Shown piece by piece: positions 8,986 through 17,497 of a DNA stretch of 64,000 nt. The notes below the pieces were generated by a model, which had not been told where the DNA came from, ran no database searches, and saw only the letters and a list, made by a program, of their open reading frames with translations. The number at the start of each line of letters is the position of its first letter. Positions within the stretch are counted from its first letter, which is position 1. The position numbers were made by a program, and so were the translations under genes. This DNA comes from Periweissella fabalis. GTDB taxonomy: Bacteria; Bacillota; Bacilli; Lactobacillales; Lactobacillaceae. The stretch covers positions 496,001 through 560,000 of the forward strand of contig NZ_JAAXPN010000001.1 of assembly GCF_012396505.1 (NCBI RefSeq). Direction: 5' to 3'.

Positions 8986-9014
8986 TTGACTATTTAGTCA
9001 AAAAGGTTTATATT
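8986..9014 (+). promoter_or_regulatory. Strong sigma-A promoter for the structured RNA
   Basis: TTGACT (8986-8991) and TATATT (9009-9014) are separated by exactly 17 bp, giving a predicted transcription start near 9021. No open frame begins within the next 300 bp, so the promoter most simply drives a non-coding RNA. Confidence 0.75.
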
Positions 9015-9020
9015 CAATAC

Positions 9021-9290
9021 ATTGCTAGAAATAGTAATTGGTTTTTAAAGAAGAAATGTGACGAATTGTAATAACTGCTATTTATTATTTAACCTTTTAA
9101 CAGATTCCCCCCCATTTTATCTGTTGTTCTAATTAGACACCCCCCTGTTTAAATTAGAAGGTTTTATAAATAGCAAACTACAAGCTAGTACATATAACAA
9201 CGATGACGTTGTTTCTTAGTTAAAATCCCCCCTTTAAGAACAGATATTAAAGTCTTCCCCCCTATTTAGACTTTGGTGTCTGTTTTTTAT
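9021..9290 (+). ncRNA. Candidate structured small RNA with four C6/C7 loops
   Basis: This about 270-nt stretch has its own promoter and terminator and no plausible reading frame. A long-range helix (9077-9085 with 9166-9174, plus 9091-9096 with 9158-9163) encloses two hairpins. Hairpin 1 has AACAGAT/ATCTGTT arms (9099-9125) with C7 in its loop. Hairpin 2 (9127-9159) has an inner ACA/TGT stem closing a loop of exactly six Cs. Next come AACAACG-ATGA-CGTTGTT (9196-9213) and a TTCTTA/TAAGAA hairpin with C6 (9213-9240). The last is a two-tier hairpin (AACAGA/TCTGTT outside AAAGTCT/AGACTTT, 9239-9284) with C6 in its loop, followed by a T-run acting as terminator. C-rich loops are known in Gram-positive sRNAs that bind Shine-Dalgarno sites. 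This family I do not recognise, and its function is inferred. Confidence 0.7.
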
Positions 9291-9358
9291 TTGATTTTAA
9301 AACATTTTATGTTAGTATATTAACTATTGTTGTAAAAATGTAAAGGTAAAAATTATAT

Positions 9359-9565
9359 ATGCTATGCAAATTTAAATCAATAATACTTTGGACAACAAGC
9401 TATGTATCATTTTTATTGTGTGTCCATTTTATTGCCCCTTATATAGATAATCCTTCATTGGAATGTTTAACAATTATTAGCATAATTACTATTATTAGCT
9501 TAGCTGTTAATTATTTAATTAAGTGGTTTGATAGTGATTACTCTTCGGATCATTTTATTCAATAA
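9359..9565 (+). CDS. Small two-helix membrane protein (68 aa), uncertain
   Basis: Two hydrophobic segments (about 9-28 and 38-54) are separated by a short polar loop and followed by an acidic tail. The ATG is behind AAAGG at a long 12-13 base spacing, so start and expression are uncertain. An AGTTGTG-CCACAACT hairpin follows the stop at about 9575-9592 and could end it. It directly follows the structured RNA. No family is recognised. Confidence 0.4.
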   Translation: MLCKFKSIILWTTSYVSFLLCVHFIAPYIDNPSLECLTIISIITIISLAVNYLIKWFDSDYSSDHFIQ

Positions 9566-9706
9566 AAAGAAGTTGTGCCACAACTCTTTTCTAGTAGTAA
9601 TGCGTTCTATAACTTGATTCAAAAGGCAAATTAATTCAGTCTTTTTTTCAAACGGTCTCAAGGATTAAATAGACTAATGGCTTGTACTTCACTAATCCTA
9701 TAAAGC

Positions 9707-9755
9707 AATAGAAGCGTACATGAACTCCGTCGAGTTTCATGTACGCTTCTATTTT
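9707..9755. terminator. Rho-independent terminator
   Basis: A long stem (AATAGAAGCGTACATGAACTC with its complement, one bulged base) has a four-base loop and is followed by TTTTT. The A-rich left end lets it also serve the minus-strand GNAT gene ending at 9803. Confidence 0.85.
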
Positions 9756-9802
9756 TCTAACTTCATTCGTTATCTGGGAGCTTTTTACTATCAATTTAGA
9801 TG

Positions 9803-10342
9803 CTATTTTAGCCATTCTTGCGCTATTATACGGCCATAGTGCACATTATGGTGCATTCCAGTTTTAAGATTAATGACGTCATACTCAGTATAAATGTGGT
9901 TGAAACCTAACCGTTGCTCTAACTGTTGTGCTCGAATATTATTTGCAAAATGACTACACCATACATTCGCCATTTTAAGTTCGTTAATTGCTAAATCAAT
10001 TACAGCAATTAATGCCTCCGTCATTATCCCCTGATGCCAAAACTCTTCAGCCAGCCAATAGCCTAAATCGATATCATTTTCTTTAACTAAAACTACATTC
10101 TCATTTGCCTTAGCAAGTCGAATAGCCCCAATTGGATTTTGTAAATCATTCTTTAATGTTATTGCAAACGTATGATCATTTTGAAAAATACTATTAATTA
10201 TCATGCGGCTTTCTTCGACACTATTATGTGGTATCCAACCAGCAGAATTAGCAATGGTTGGATTAGATGCGTAATGAAATAAACTTGATGCATCAGTTGA
10301 TTTCCAAGGCCTTAATATGAGCCGTTCTGTTTTCAATTCCAT
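9803..10342 (-). CDS. RimJ/RimL-type GNAT N-acetyltransferase
   Basis: The protein has 179 residues and opens with MELKTERLILRPWKSTDA, the classic RimJ/RimL start. Later it has DLGYWLAEEFWHQGIMTEAL, where the acetyl-CoA loop follows, and a C-terminal RAQQLEQRLGF. The family acetylates protein N-termini or small amines with acetyl-CoA. The start is the ATG at 10342, with GAGGAAAA upstream; an in-frame extension to 10501 lacks a ribosome site and does not look like protein. It is monocistronic and its substrate is unknown. Confidence 0.88.
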   Translation of the reverse strand: MELKTERLILRPWKSTDASSLFHYASNPTIANSAGWIPHNSVEESRMIINSIFQNDHTFAITLKNDLQNPIGAIRLAKANENVVLVKENDIDLGYWLAEEFWHQGIMTEALIAVIDLAINELKMANVWCSHFANNIRAQQLEQRLGFNHIYTEYDVINLKTGMHHNVHYGRIIAQEWLK

Positions 10343-10528
10343 AATTTTCCTCATTCCACTAGCATAATTGAATGTTAGATATAATCTTAGTGTTAGATTA
10401 TGAACAAAAAAATTAAAAAATGTCAATATTCTAATTGTATAGGGTTTGTAAATTTTATCAAGCTTCACAACCGCTCTTTTTCTAAAAAATGTTATACTCA
10501 TATTAGATAAATTTTTTTGGAGGTTGTT

Positions 10529-11164
10529 GTGAAAATTATTGCAATTATTTTATTCACTATGGCGACTATTGCCTTAGTTGTTTTTATCATGAGTACTATT
10601 AATATAATTCGCTGGCGTAATATTAAAGAAATGCAACATGCATCTCGTTTATCACTCGCTATTAGCTTCTTAATCTTATTAGTAAGCAGTATTGGCGGCT
10701 ATTGGTCGATTAAATCGACGTCTTCCAAAGCAGTTCCGATAGTTCCAGCAATCCAAAAAAAAGATAGTGCTTTGCCAGGAGCATCTCAAAGAACAAGTAT
10801 CATAACTAATAAATCCACTAATAAGCCCAAAGGAACTATGGTTAATACATTTTCAAATGCTAAACAGTATCCGTATAGCCAATTAGTTACCTCAGACAAG
10901 CTTGCATCTAAAGCTTTTGCATTAAATCAGGCACAGATAGTTCAGGTTGGTAATAGTAATGGGCATCCATTCGCTTTAGTTTTTGATACTAGTGCGCCAA
11001 AAGATTTTTATATTATTGTTTTTAAAGATCAGGAAACTATTAAAGTTGGTAGTAAAATTAGTATAACTGGTGTTATTGGTAAGCGGACAAATTACCAGAC
11101 TAATGATAAACAAACTAAAACTGTACCCACAATTTACGTTATTCAATCTGTAGTTACTAATTAA
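10529..11164 (+). CDS. Membrane protein with extracytoplasmic OB-like domain, unknown
   Basis: The 211 residues hold two N-terminal hydrophobic segments (about 2-22 and 40-60), a Ser/Thr/Lys-rich linker, then a beta-rich C-terminal domain. The segment KVGSKISITGVIGKRTNYQT with the preceding strands looks like an OB-fold (tRNA_anti-like) domain, as found in several small Gram-positive surface proteins. This call is by pattern only. The GTG at 10529 is favoured by GGAGG six bases upstream. It is divergent from the GNAT gene. Confidence 0.55.
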   Translation: MKIIAIILFTMATIALVVFIMSTINIIRWRNIKEMQHASRLSLAISFLILLVSSIGGYWSIKSTSSKAVPIVPAIQKKDSALPGASQRTSIITNKSTNKPKGTMVNTFSNAKQYPYSQLVTSDKLASKAFALNQAQIVQVGNSNGHPFALVFDTSAPKDFYIIVFKDQETIKVGSKISITGVIGKRTNYQTNDKQTKTVPTIYVIQSVVTN

Positions 11165-11217
11165 ATATATATAAAAATGCAAGGAAAATTAATTTCCCTT
11201 GCATTTTTATATATATT
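11163..11217. terminator. Bidirectional rho-independent terminator
   Basis: A 21-bp stem ending in AAAAATGCAAGG and its complement, with an 11-13 nt loop. It lies between the convergent OB-like gene and the psiE-like gene. Confidence 0.85.
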
Positions 11218-11232
11218 CCGAATAGAGCGTCA

Positions 11233-11691
11233 TTAAAAATCATTTTCTGGATGTTCTTCGATAAAAATTTTACCATCACGCTCATCATGGTGTTTTTGCG
11301 TTAAAATATAACGTTTCGATAAATTATAAGCAATAAATACCAATACTAATAGTGATATTGCTGCAGCTTGAATTAAAATATCAAGCGTATCATTATGAAT
11401 AACCAACAAATTACGTAACATTGCTGTAATTCCGATATAAATGAAATTTTGCAATGAGATTCTGTCTTGAACAAAATATTCACGTGTCAAAATAGCAAAC
11501 TCAAAGAACATAAAGGTTTCTAAAATAATTTCAGAAACCTTGTAAAAGTTAACTGATGCACCACCAGCCAATAACATACTTCCCAAATTCCAGATCTCTT
11601 TGCCAAAAAAACTAATCATAATCAGACCTAATGCAACCATTGCAATATCTAGAATTATTACATATGTTCTATCAATATACTTCCTATTCAA
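11233..11691 (-). CDS. PsiE-family membrane protein (phosphate-starvation-inducible E)
   Basis: The 152 residues form four hydrophobic segments in the PsiE pattern, with the family-type blocks EIILETFMFFEFAILTREYF and IYIGITAMLRNLLVI. The C-terminus is charged (HHDERDGKIFIEEHPEN). PsiE proteins are small inner-membrane proteins of unknown biochemical role, phosphate-regulated in Escherichia coli. Here it is monocistronic, with no phosphate-regulatory site that I can see. Confidence 0.8.
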   Translation of the reverse strand: MNRKYIDRTYVIILDIAMVALGLIMISFFGKEIWNLGSMLLAGGASVNFYKVSEIILETFMFFEFAILTREYFVQDRISLQNFIYIGITAMLRNLLVIHNDTLDILIQAAAISLLVLVFIAYNLSKRYILTQKHHDERDGKIFIEEHPENDF

Positions 11692-11741
11692 ATGTGGTAT
11701 CCTCCATACAGGTTAATTTCCTAATAGTTTAATATTAGCAG

Positions 11742-11768
11742 AAAAAAGCATCCGCTTCACGCTTTTTA
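11742..11768 (-). terminator. Weak rho-independent terminator
   Basis: AAAAAGC/GCTTTTT arms surround an 11-nt loop, giving a T-rich end on the minus strand. It lies just after the PD-(D/E)XK-like gene. Confidence 0.5.
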
Positions 11769-11790
11769 TTAACTAGTATGCTTCCTTCAC

Positions 11791-12387
11791 TTACTTCTTA
11801 ATCGTGAACCTTAAGCGTTTTCTACGGTTAATTATTTTAGACAAATATCGCTGATTTACATCTTTTTTATCCGGCACTTGTATTGTTGCTAATTCATTTT
11901 CGAGTAAATAATCCTCCGCAATTAAATTGCTTAGTTGTCGAAAACTAATTTGAATTAAATGGTCATTTTTTAATAAATATAATTTATTTTCTTGCCGAAC
12001 AAAGCTACATATAATAGTTTGCTTGCCTAAGGTGTCTAAAATTACTTTATGCCGTCTTAGTTGTTCTATTATTGAACTTTTGCGTGGAAATTGACTTTTT
12101 AATTCAATATTTAAAACGGTATCTTTACTAAATCGGAGCACATCGAATTCTTCACGTATTTTAAAGGTAATCGCAAAATTTAAAATATAGCCACCTTGTT
12201 TGGCAATACTAAAATTTGGTAACCGTAATAGTTGACGTGCTAACCCAGCTAATGCTTTAGCCTCTACACGAGCTTTGGCTTTATTGTTAAGATACGAGAC
12301 ATTATTTACCTTTAAGAATATATCAAGTAAGGAATCTGATTGTGTAGCATGGACTAATGTGCTTAACTGTATCATTGGCTGAGTCAT
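11791..12387 (-). CDS. Stand-alone PD-(D/E)XK nuclease-like protein
   Basis: The centre of this 198-residue protein contains EEFDVLRFSKDTVLNIELKS. The acidic residue, beta strand and E-L-K pattern is that of the restriction-endonuclease-like fold and resembles the N-terminal domain of some Firmicutes helicases. Here it is free-standing with no helicase domain. The C-terminus is very basic (NRRKRLRFTIKK), which fits nucleic acid binding. The ATG at 12387 follows TAAGGAG. It begins 21 bp after the stop of the esterase gene, so the two are probably co-transcribed. Nuclease activity is inferred, not shown. Confidence 0.6.
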   Translation of the reverse strand: MTQPMIQLSTLVHATQSDSLLDIFLKVNNVSYLNNKAKARVEAKALAGLARQLLRLPNFSIAKQGGYILNFAITFKIREEFDVLRFSKDTVLNIELKSQFPRKSSIIEQLRRHKVILDTLGKQTIICSFVRQENKLYLLKNDHLIQISFRQLSNLIAEDYLLENELATIQVPDKKDVNQRYLSKIINRRKRLRFTIKK

Positions 12388-12407
12388 TTTTCTCTCCTTA
12401 TAGCTAC

Positions 12408-13409
12408 TCAATATTGCATGAGCCACGCACTAATTTGATAGGTAGCGAACTCAGCTTGTGGCAGAATTCCAAAATAATCCATGAATCCATGAAACATACC
12501 CTGGAAAGTATCGATTCTAAGTAGCTCTGCTGATTGCTCAATTGGTTCTAAACGTGCTGCTAAGGTCGCATTAAAAATGTCATACTCAGCTTTAATAATT
12601 AGCGTAGGAATATTTAAATTTATATCCCAAGTAAAAGTTTTATTAACTTGCTGATTAATTAAAGCAGTCTGAACATTAAGCATCCTTTTAAAATCAGTTA
12701 AAAATGAAATTTCACTAGCTGCGTTCACTTGATTAGCACCACCAAATTGACATTGTGGATAAATTAAAATTTGGCCACTGATTATGCTTGTATTTTGTCT
12801 CACCACGTGCATTGCCAAACCTGCTCCACTACTATCACCGGCTATATATAATTTAGCAGTTGGATACCACTGATGAATTATTTCACACATCGGCACTAGC
12901 GCATCAAGTAAAAGATTGATTTTAAGTTGTGTAATCAATGGATACTCAACGTTTACAATTGCCCAACCATCACCAAGCTGTGATAATAATTTATGTAACC
13001 AATCAGTAGCTCGCTTTGTCGATCCATTAATCAAGCCACCGCCATGAATAAAAATTAATACTCGTTTTATTGGTTGTGGTGATAATGTATATATTGAAGC
13101 TGACAAATCTTTGTTTATCATCCGTGTATTATGCAAAACTGAAACTGGAGAACGAACAATACTATACTTATCCGGCGTAAATTGCATTAAATGTGCCAAT
13201 CCTAAGTAATCTTGCTCCTCCCATAATTGATTTAATCTTACTTCAACCCGCTTAGATATTTGTTGGTTTTGTTTAATTTCAACATGCCAAGCATCCATAC
13301 TAGAAGCTAATTTGTCTAAACCGATTGTATATCCTAGATTTGTTTTATTTATTTTAAGACTGTGATAACGCTTTTGATATTCGCTATCTAATATGCTTGA
13401 TGGCTTCAT
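12408..13409 (-). CDS. Alpha/beta-hydrolase, HSL-type esterase/lipase
   Basis: This 333-residue protein carries the hormone-sensitive-lipase signature: FIHGGGLINGS (oxyanion HGGG) about 120 residues in, then AGDSSGAG with the nucleophile serine. AEYDIF gives the acid, and MFHGFMDYF the histidine, near the C-terminus. All triad parts are present, so an active carboxylesterase is expected. There is no signal peptide, so it is cytoplasmic. It is first in a two-gene unit with the PD-(D/E)XK-like gene. Its substrate is unknown. Confidence 0.88.
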   Translation of the reverse strand: MKPSSILDSEYQKRYHSLKINKTNLGYTIGLDKLASSMDAWHVEIKQNQQISKRVEVRLNQLWEEQDYLGLAHLMQFTPDKYSIVRSPVSVLHNTRMINKDLSASIYTLSPQPIKRVLIFIHGGGLINGSTKRATDWLHKLLSQLGDGWAIVNVEYPLITQLKINLLLDALVPMCEIIHQWYPTAKLYIAGDSSGAGLAMHVVRQNTSIISGQILIYPQCQFGGANQVNAASEISFLTDFKRMLNVQTALINQQVNKTFTWDINLNIPTLIIKAEYDIFNATLAARLEPIEQSAELLRIDTFQGMFHGFMDYFGILPQAEFATYQISAWLMQY

Positions 13410-13612
13410 TATCTTTCCTAACTACGTGGTTCAATTGCTACCAACATTATTTATTTGCTTTAAATATTATCATATTTACCATCACCATGCCTATTATGCT
13501 TTTTAAAATCATCTATTTTCAATATTATTAAAATTTAACTGCTTAAAGTTTTTTAAATAATATATAATGTAGCTTACAATATATTTATTAGAAAACTGTG
13601 AGGAAACATTTT

Positions 13613-14101
13613 ATGTCTAAGTTACATGTTCGTTTAGCTACTGTAGAAGATACTCCCCTAATTCTCCAATTTATTAAAGAACTCGCTGAATACGAAGAAC
13701 TTCTTAGTGAAGTTACTGCAACTGAAGAGATCCTCAAAAAAACTCTATTTGAAGACCATAAGGCTGAAGTAATTATTGGTGAGGTTGATGCTCAACCGGT
13801 TGCATTTGCACTTTTCTTTAGTAATTTTTCAACATTTGTTGGTAAGCCTGGCTTGTATCTTGAAGATTTATACGTTAAACCTGAATTCCGTGGGGCCGGT
13901 TTTGGTAAACAATTATTAGCCTACCTTGCTAATTTAGCAGTTAGCCGGGACTATGGTCGCTTTGAATGGTGGTGCTTAGATTGGAATACTTCATCAATTG
14001 AATTTTACAAACGCATGGGTGCCAAACCAATGGATGGTTGGACTGTTTATCGTGTCGATGGTGATGCCCTCACCGAGTTAGCAGCCAAAAATATTCTTTA
14101 A
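13613..14101 (+). CDS. GNAT acetyltransferase, diamine/spermidine acetyltransferase-like
   Basis: The 162-residue protein shows VRLATVEDTPLILQFIKELA, then YLEDLYVKPEFRGAGFGKQL (strand 4 and the acetyl-CoA loop) and RFEWWCLDWNTSSIEFYKRM. The E-W-x-LDWN-x-x-x-x-FY motif is characteristic of SSAT-like enzymes, which acetylate polyamines or other amines. The start is the ATG at 13613, behind GAGGAAAC. A perfect 58-nt palindrome lies downstream. The substrate is not certain. Confidence 0.85.
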   Translation: MSKLHVRLATVEDTPLILQFIKELAEYEELLSEVTATEEILKKTLFEDHKAEVIIGEVDAQPVAFALFFSNFSTFVGKPGLYLEDLYVKPEFRGAGFGKQLLAYLANLAVSRDYGRFEWWCLDWNTSSIEFYKRMGAKPMDGWTVYRVDGDALTELAAKNIL

Positions 14102-14155
14102 TTTACTTTATCAGTTAAAGAATATATGCAAGAAGTCGAGCGATATTGATATTAA

Positions 14156-14213
14156 TGATATACACTAAATACCTCCCTGAAGAATTCTTCAGGGAGGTAT
14201 TTAGTGTATATCA
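14156..14213. repeat. 58-nt perfect palindrome, family member 2
   Basis: A perfect inverted repeat with no loop: 29-base arms centred on GAATTC, with CCTCCCTGAAGAATTCTTCA at its heart. No T-run follows on either side. It sits between the convergent GNAT and MazG-like genes and shares the CCTCC-TGAAGAA core with elements at 17266 and 34461. Confidence 0.9.
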
Positions 14214-14303
14214 AGCTTTTAACACAAATTTAGTTGCAAATTATTGCTAAAAAATAGTTATATCCCTGCCCACTTTTCAACCTTAATTTCTAGTTAGAAG
14301 GTT

Positions 14304-14342
14304 ATAAATCAAAACTTTAGGATACTCAAAGTTTTGATTTAT
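14304..14342. terminator. Stem-loop terminator of the MazG-like gene
   Basis: Arms of 15 bases (ATAAATCAAAACTTT and its complement) surround a 9-nt loop and overlap the minus-strand stop codon. On the minus strand the outer arm is T-poor, so efficiency is uncertain. Confidence 0.6.
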
Positions 14343-14848
14343 ATTTTTGCATGTGCATTTTGAGCTAAAATTGCTGCCGTAATCTGCTTTTCAGGTGCAT
14401 GTTTTTCTTCCCAATCAGCTGGCTTCATAACCTTATTAGTTTTAACATCAAAGTGTGGTTGCCCATCATCGAACAATTTAGCCATGTTAGAATCATGAAT
14501 AGCTTCAATAACCTTAGCTGGATTAAGCCCCATTAAAACTGCTGTGCCGTATGAAAGATAAATAACATCCCCAAGTGCATCTGCTTGTTTAACTAAAGTT
14601 GGATGTTCTTCACGTTGCTTAGTACGCATCTTTGTTTGGGCCCGCTCAAAAGCTGATTGTAATTGTCCCATTGCTGCACTAAACATCGCTTCATCTTGAC
14701 ACGTAGTCGCAATAAATTCAACTAACTCTTCTAAAACAAAACTTGAACGATAAATCGTTTCTTGCCAATCCAATGGCGTTGGAACGTCGGGCTGCCGATT
14801 ATCAAATTTTTGGTGAAATAATGAAGCTAATTCATAAACGTCGGGCAT
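14339..14848 (-). CDS. MazG-like / PRA-PH nucleotide pyrophosphohydrolase
   Basis: In this 169-residue protein, SSFVLEELVEFI gives an ExxE-like metal site and ADALGDVIYLSYGTAVLMG the matching DxxD-type helix. Together they are typical of all-alpha NTP pyrophosphohydrolases. A later IHDSNMAKLFDDGQP segment is the usual follow-up in MazG-like and phosphoribosyl-ATP pyrophosphohydrolase-like proteins. The ATG at 14848 follows AGGAGAAC. It probably hydrolyses a non-canonical nucleotide as house-cleaning. No his genes are nearby, which speaks against histidine synthesis. Confidence 0.78.
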   Translation of the reverse strand: MPDVYELASLFHQKFDNRQPDVPTPLDWQETIYRSSFVLEELVEFIATTCQDEAMFSAAMGQLQSAFERAQTKMRTKQREEHPTLVKQADALGDVIYLSYGTAVLMGLNPAKVIEAIHDSNMAKLFDDGQPHFDVKTNKVMKPADWEEKHAPEKQITAAILAQNAHAKI

Positions 14849-15301
14849 TGCTATGTTCTCCTGTCTCAATTTAGGTAACCGATTTCATTAAAACATTTTT
14901 TCATGTACTATGCAATAATATAGCTATTCTATTATATTATATAAAAAAAGTCCGAAAACGTATTTCCGTACTTTTTCAATATTAGTAAATTAAAATTGTT
15001 CAATATCTCAACTTACATAATTTTAAGGAACATCATAATTATAAGCACTAAATATTAATTTAATATTAAACGTACTATCCTGTGGCCCATTCACTATTAT
15101 CAAGAATTACAGCCTATTTTATACTTATAATTGCTCAAAAAGTTTTTATTACTACAAAAAAATGGTAGAATATTTTTAGAAAAATAATTTCTTTCTAATG
15201 AAAGCGTTTCCTTAAAATGTATTATTATTATATAATTGATTTCAACAAAATCAAAATTTATTTACTATTTTCCTAAAATACATCCTGCTATGAGGTATAA
15301 G
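14849..15301. other. Intergenic region with stem-loop and cre box
   Basis: These 453 bp separate divergent genes. A hairpin at 14943-14978 (AAAAAGT-CG / CG-ACTTTTT) looks like a terminator although no gene ends there, so a short unannotated transcript is possible. The rest is AT-rich, apart from the cre site listed separately. Confidence 0.35.
15199..15212. promoter_or_regulatory. cre (CcpA) site upstream of the AraC regulator
   Basis: TGAAAGCGTTTCCT matches the cre consensus TGNAANCGNTNNCA at all fixed positions but the last. It lies about 90 bp before the start at 15302, so carbon-source control of the regulator is likely. Confidence 0.6.
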
Positions 15302-16474
15302 ATGAATAAGAATAGATTACAAACTCTAACTTTACTTGGTGAAAATTTAAATTTTAACTATTCAACAGCTGTTGATTTACAGACCTTCTTTACACCACTT
15401 AATCTAGAAAAACATTTACAACAAGTTATCCTTGACTATTTTAATGACACAACCCATACGGCAATTTGCTTATTAGATCGACAAACTTTACATTATATTG
15501 TTAAACTTGATGAGTATTTAATTTTAACACCTACAAAGCCACAGCGTAATTTACATAAAGCAACATCTGGTATTGTTGATCAATTCCAAGCTGTTTTTAA
15601 ATATATCCTTGAGGCAGTATTCGATACAGAAATAAACTGTAATCGCGTTGTTACTAATCAAAAAATTGCTGCAACAACGCCACCATTACTGGTTAAGCAA
15701 ATGCCGTTATTATTCAATGCGACATCTAGTAAATTACTATATAACATGTTTAATGATGGTTTAAAGTCACGAGACTATGCCAAATGTGCTAGTATCATCC
15801 GCGTTATAATCTTTGCTAATCGGAAAAGTAATGCAGTATATCCAACTGCTGAAAGTGGTAAAATATTATCGGAAAAATATATGAGCGTGGCTTTAATAGT
15901 AATCATTGGCCAGCTTGCGATTGCTGCTGGTTTAGATGCTAGTCAGATTTACTCCATTTGTGATCAATTTTTAACTGAAATCGAGGCAGCTCATGAGCAT
16001 ACTAATGCCTTTATTGATCGTTTTTTACTTGATGTGCTCGCAACTCCTGAGCAAGCACATCAAGTAGAAATTGGCCAATTTGAACAAATAGTTCAAACTA
16101 ATATTTTTACTAAGCTTTCAACTGATGACATTGCTAAGCAAATGCACATTACTCCTAATCAACTACGTAGTATTGTTAAAAATGATTTAAAACTTACACC
16201 CGTTGAGTATATTAACCAACAAAAAATTTATACGAGTTACAGTCTTCTCCGTATGAATACGAAATTAAAGACGTATGAAATATCAGAAATGCTAGGATTC
16301 TATGATTCATCGCATTTTATAAAGGAATTTGAACGAGTTTCTGGTATTACTCCTCGTGAATATCGTAAATTAATCGTTACTGATCCCAATAAAGAAGCTC
16401 AATTAGTCCCAAAACCCGTTACTAAACGTGGTCGCAAACCAAAAGTAGCTGTAACTGTAAAAACAGAATTGTAA
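15302..16474 (+). CDS. AraC-family transcriptional regulator
   Basis: The protein has 390 residues. The C-terminal AraC double helix-turn-helix is clear: STDDIAKQMHITPNQLRSIV, then TYEISEMLGFYDSSHFIKEF and SGITPREYRK. The N-terminal 280 residues are a sensor domain I cannot place. A very basic tail ends in KRGRKPKVAVTVK, resembling an AT-hook. The ATG at 15302 follows GAGG with good spacing; in-frame codons upstream lack a ribosome site. A cre box lies upstream. Its targets are not evident nearby. Confidence 0.85.
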   Translation: MNKNRLQTLTLLGENLNFNYSTAVDLQTFFTPLNLEKHLQQVILDYFNDTTHTAICLLDRQTLHYIVKLDEYLILTPTKPQRNLHKATSGIVDQFQAVFKYILEAVFDTEINCNRVVTNQKIAATTPPLLVKQMPLLFNATSSKLLYNMFNDGLKSRDYAKCASIIRVIIFANRKSNAVYPTAESGKILSEKYMSVALIVIIGQLAIAAGLDASQIYSICDQFLTEIEAAHEHTNAFIDRFLLDVLATPEQAHQVEIGQFEQIVQTNIFTKLSTDDIAKQMHITPNQLRSIVKNDLKLTPVEYINQQKIYTSYSLLRMNTKLKTYEISEMLGFYDSSHFIKEFERVSGITPREYRKLIVTDPNKEAQLVPKPVTKRGRKPKVAVTVKTEL

Positions 16475-16532
16475 TATATAAAACACCCATTTAAATTGTT
16501 GGCAGCAACTTAAATGGGTGTTTTATATATTA
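16472..16532. terminator. Bidirectional rho-independent terminator
   Basis: Perfect 23-base arms (outer TAATATATAAAACACCCATT) surround a 15-nt loop and start at the araC-type stop codon. T-rich on both strands. Confidence 0.85.
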
Positions 16533-16614
16533 ATTTATGAATGAAAGTTTTAACCTTTTGGGATTATTATTATCTTATTCCTTATAGATTAAATGAAATT
16601 AAAAAAGATTAAAC

Positions 16615-17081
16615 TTAGTAGTTAAAGATATATATGTCTTCACCATCTTCCGTTTCAAGATATTTAAAACCTAACTTTTTTAATAAATTACTTGAAGCTT
16701 CATTAGCTATTTCAACGCCAGCCAAAATCGCAACAACAGTTTTATCAAGGTGTATTTCAGATATAACGGCTTGGATAATTTTATGCATATAGCCTTGTCT
16801 AGCAAATTTAGGATTCATAGTATATCCGAGCCACAATTTATTAGCATCTCGTTGCAAATAGATATCCCCAATTAATATTTCCTTATCATTACTTACAACA
16901 GCAAATTGATGACCTGCGAATAAATCTATTGGCTGTAGTAGCTCCTGTGCAAAGGTCATTGTATCTAAGCCTTTAAATCCTTGATATTCATCCAAACAAG
17001 ATTATTATGATATTCTGTAAAGGTTGGAATCTCTTTTTCAGTAAACGCTCGTATCGTAAAACTATCTGTTTTTATATGCAT
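16615..17081 (-). pseudogene. GNAT acetyltransferase disrupted by a frameshift
   Basis: The N-terminal part starts at the ATG at 17081, behind AAGGAGT, and reads MHIKTDSFTIRAFTEKEIPT ... EYHNNLVW. It then runs into a stop shortly after 16985. A second frame picks up at 16995 with MDEYQGFKGL and continues through KLWLGYTMNPKFARQGYMHK and NEASSNLLKKLGFKYLE, the acetyl-CoA loop and C-terminal GNAT motifs. Joined, they give one normal-sized enzyme of about 155 residues. A single-base change around 16985-16995 explains the break. It is a recent pseudogene or a sequencing error. Confidence 0.75.
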
Positions 17082-17265
17082 GCATTTTACTCCTTGATCG
17101 ATTAATAAATAATTAATATATTTATTATAGCGTTTACAGCTTAGATTGAGAAGATTATCCATCATTCAATTAGCCTAATCTATATAACACAAAATTTTAA
17201 CATTCATATTTTTAGCAATTCAACAGTAATTTACAGCTAGAAGTGATTAAATAATGATGTATTCA

Positions 17266-17322
17266 AAATATACTAAGACGACTCCTGAAGAAAAATTCTT
17301 CAGGAGTCGTCTTAGTATATTT
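17266..17322. repeat. 57-nt palindrome, family member 3
   Basis: Perfect 27-base arms with a 3-nt loop. The inner arm is GACTCCTGAAGAA and its complement. It lies in the 416-bp gap between the broken GNAT gene and the next GNAT gene. A smaller hairpin TAGCTTAATA-AC-TATTAAGCTA sits at 17419-17440. No T-tract follows either one. Confidence 0.88.
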
Positions 17323-17497
17323 CTCAATAGTGCCTTACTTCTGACACAAACCTTATCATAGTTCTTGATATACCTAAATTCTATTACTTATATTTATGCC
17401 TTGAGTACACATTATCAATAGCTTAATAACTATTAAGCTACCTCGAGGAATAAGTATACTGTACTAACTCAAAATTAAATGAAACTAAAACTATGAC

